DNA of 64,000 nucleotides from Cyrtodaria siliqua (taxonomy: Eukaryota; Mollusca; Bivalvia; Adapedonta; Hiatellidae), in NCBI GenBank assembly GCA_037043455.1, contig JAWPHD010001229.1, positions 124,001 through 188,000 of the forward strand, read 5' to 3'. The notes below the pieces were generated by a model, which saw nothing but the letters and a program-made list of their open reading frames with translations, was not told the origin of the DNA and made no database searches. A program made the translations under genes and the position numbers. The stretch's first letter is position 1. Each line of letters opens with the position of its first letter. Positions 63,621-64,000 of this stretch are shown here, in pieces.

Positions 63621-64000
63621 TTTATATCATGTTTTATCATCTTCCTAACAATCATGGATAAGTATCTGGGGCCATATTGTCAAGACATTGACTTAGCAAT
63701 CCAGAATATTGATGCAGACATAATCAGTCCTGTAGAAACAGGTAGTCTTACAAATGGAGTCATTTTTGAAGTGAAGTCGTAACAAAAGTGCAATCTACCA
63801 ATTTTACAGTTTTTGCGATGGATTCAGTGTATCGAACCGATCTTTTTACTTGTAAGTGTTGATAAACTTAGAGCACGACTAAACCGCCTTGCTGAAACAA
63901 AAAAGAAACTGGAAAAGAAAAAGAAGGTGAAGAACTATGCGTCCCTGTCAGTGTTTTTTCGGGATGCAGTTTTGCCAACATTTCCAACCTCAGCATCCAT
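63621..64000 (+). CDS. Candidate exons of an unknown protein running off the window
   Basis: After a TTTATTTTCAG acceptor (to 63620) a frame reads FISCFIIFLTIMDKYLGPYC, QDIDLAIQNIDADIISPVET, GSLTNGVIFE up to TAA at 63780; a weak GTGAAG donor lies before the stop. From a TTTTACAG acceptor (63809) another frame is open to the window end: DKLRARLNRLAETKKKLEKK, KKVKNYASLSVFFRDAVLPT, FPTSAS. The second looks coding (charged helix, then mixed hydrophobic). Phase between the two pieces could not be settled. No family recognised. Confidence 0.4.

Overview
The window is animal nuclear DNA, AT-rich and intron-bearing, with the repeat vocabulary of bivalve mollusc genomes: blocks ending in (ACGG)n followed by 'GCTCTGCTG ... 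CAGTAGAGCTAAAA', 'GGGCCATAACTCC' and 'GTGACCCCAGGGTCACC' monomers, and hairpins followed by 'CCGTCCGTC'. Species cannot be fixed from sequence alone. No prokaryotic operon, rRNA or CRISPR array was seen. Most of the 64 kb is repeats and transposon remains; only a few stretches look like intact coding sequence.

Layout. 1-4138: interspersed repeats, a 161-bp tandem array (1441-2242), a 314-bp MITE with 5-bp target duplication (2755-3068) and one candidate exon (3686-3911). 4139-5358: a truncated tandem-repeat element that runs directly into a broken repeat-rich gene. That gene (5359-7363, continuing at 26018-26747) encodes acidic GEDG repeats, then 29-residue Ser/Lys/Arg repeats, then a zinc-binding N-terminal module of a tyrosine-recombinase-like family. 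It is split by an 18.65-kb insertion (7364-26015) with matching 26-bp terminal inverted repeats and a GG duplication; removing the insertion restores the reading frame across the junction. The insertion holds a 117-bp inverted/tandem block, a complete pearl-like element, a fold-back element, a 2-kb 44-bp satellite, a 6.1-kb inverted-repeat element carrying tRNA-like modules (including an intron-bearing tRNA-Leu(CAA)-like sequence), and a spliced DUF4806-domain gene (20250-22932).

27546-36020 is almost wholly tandem-repeat elements of three or four families. 36014-42900 holds decayed DNA-transposon genes (a DDE_4/Harbinger-like fragment, a Merlin/ISXO2-like pseudogene), a pogo-like MITE and a CCATGG palindrome satellite. 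43435-43775 is a clean B-box (TRIM-type) first coding exon. 44636-50345 holds an hAT-like end, two Crypton-like tyrosine-recombinase pseudogenes and a Ty3/gypsy pol scrap.

The best gene is at 54651-60643 (+). A 753-codon first coding exon has a DDE-transposase-like core (D502, D587, D628/E630, with an inserted zinc-binding cluster). It joins, with consistent phase at every junction, to RG-rich, Ser/acidic and four tandemly duplicated 'PQIPMDQQ' exons and to a C-terminal module; the model totals about 1,324 residues with no internal stop. A fourth pearl-like element (61856-63440) and a further candidate coding segment running off the end (63621-64000) close the window.

No shared pathway links the genes; the theme is transposable elements, their captured or extended coding sequences, and repeat families that keep paired hairpin ends.
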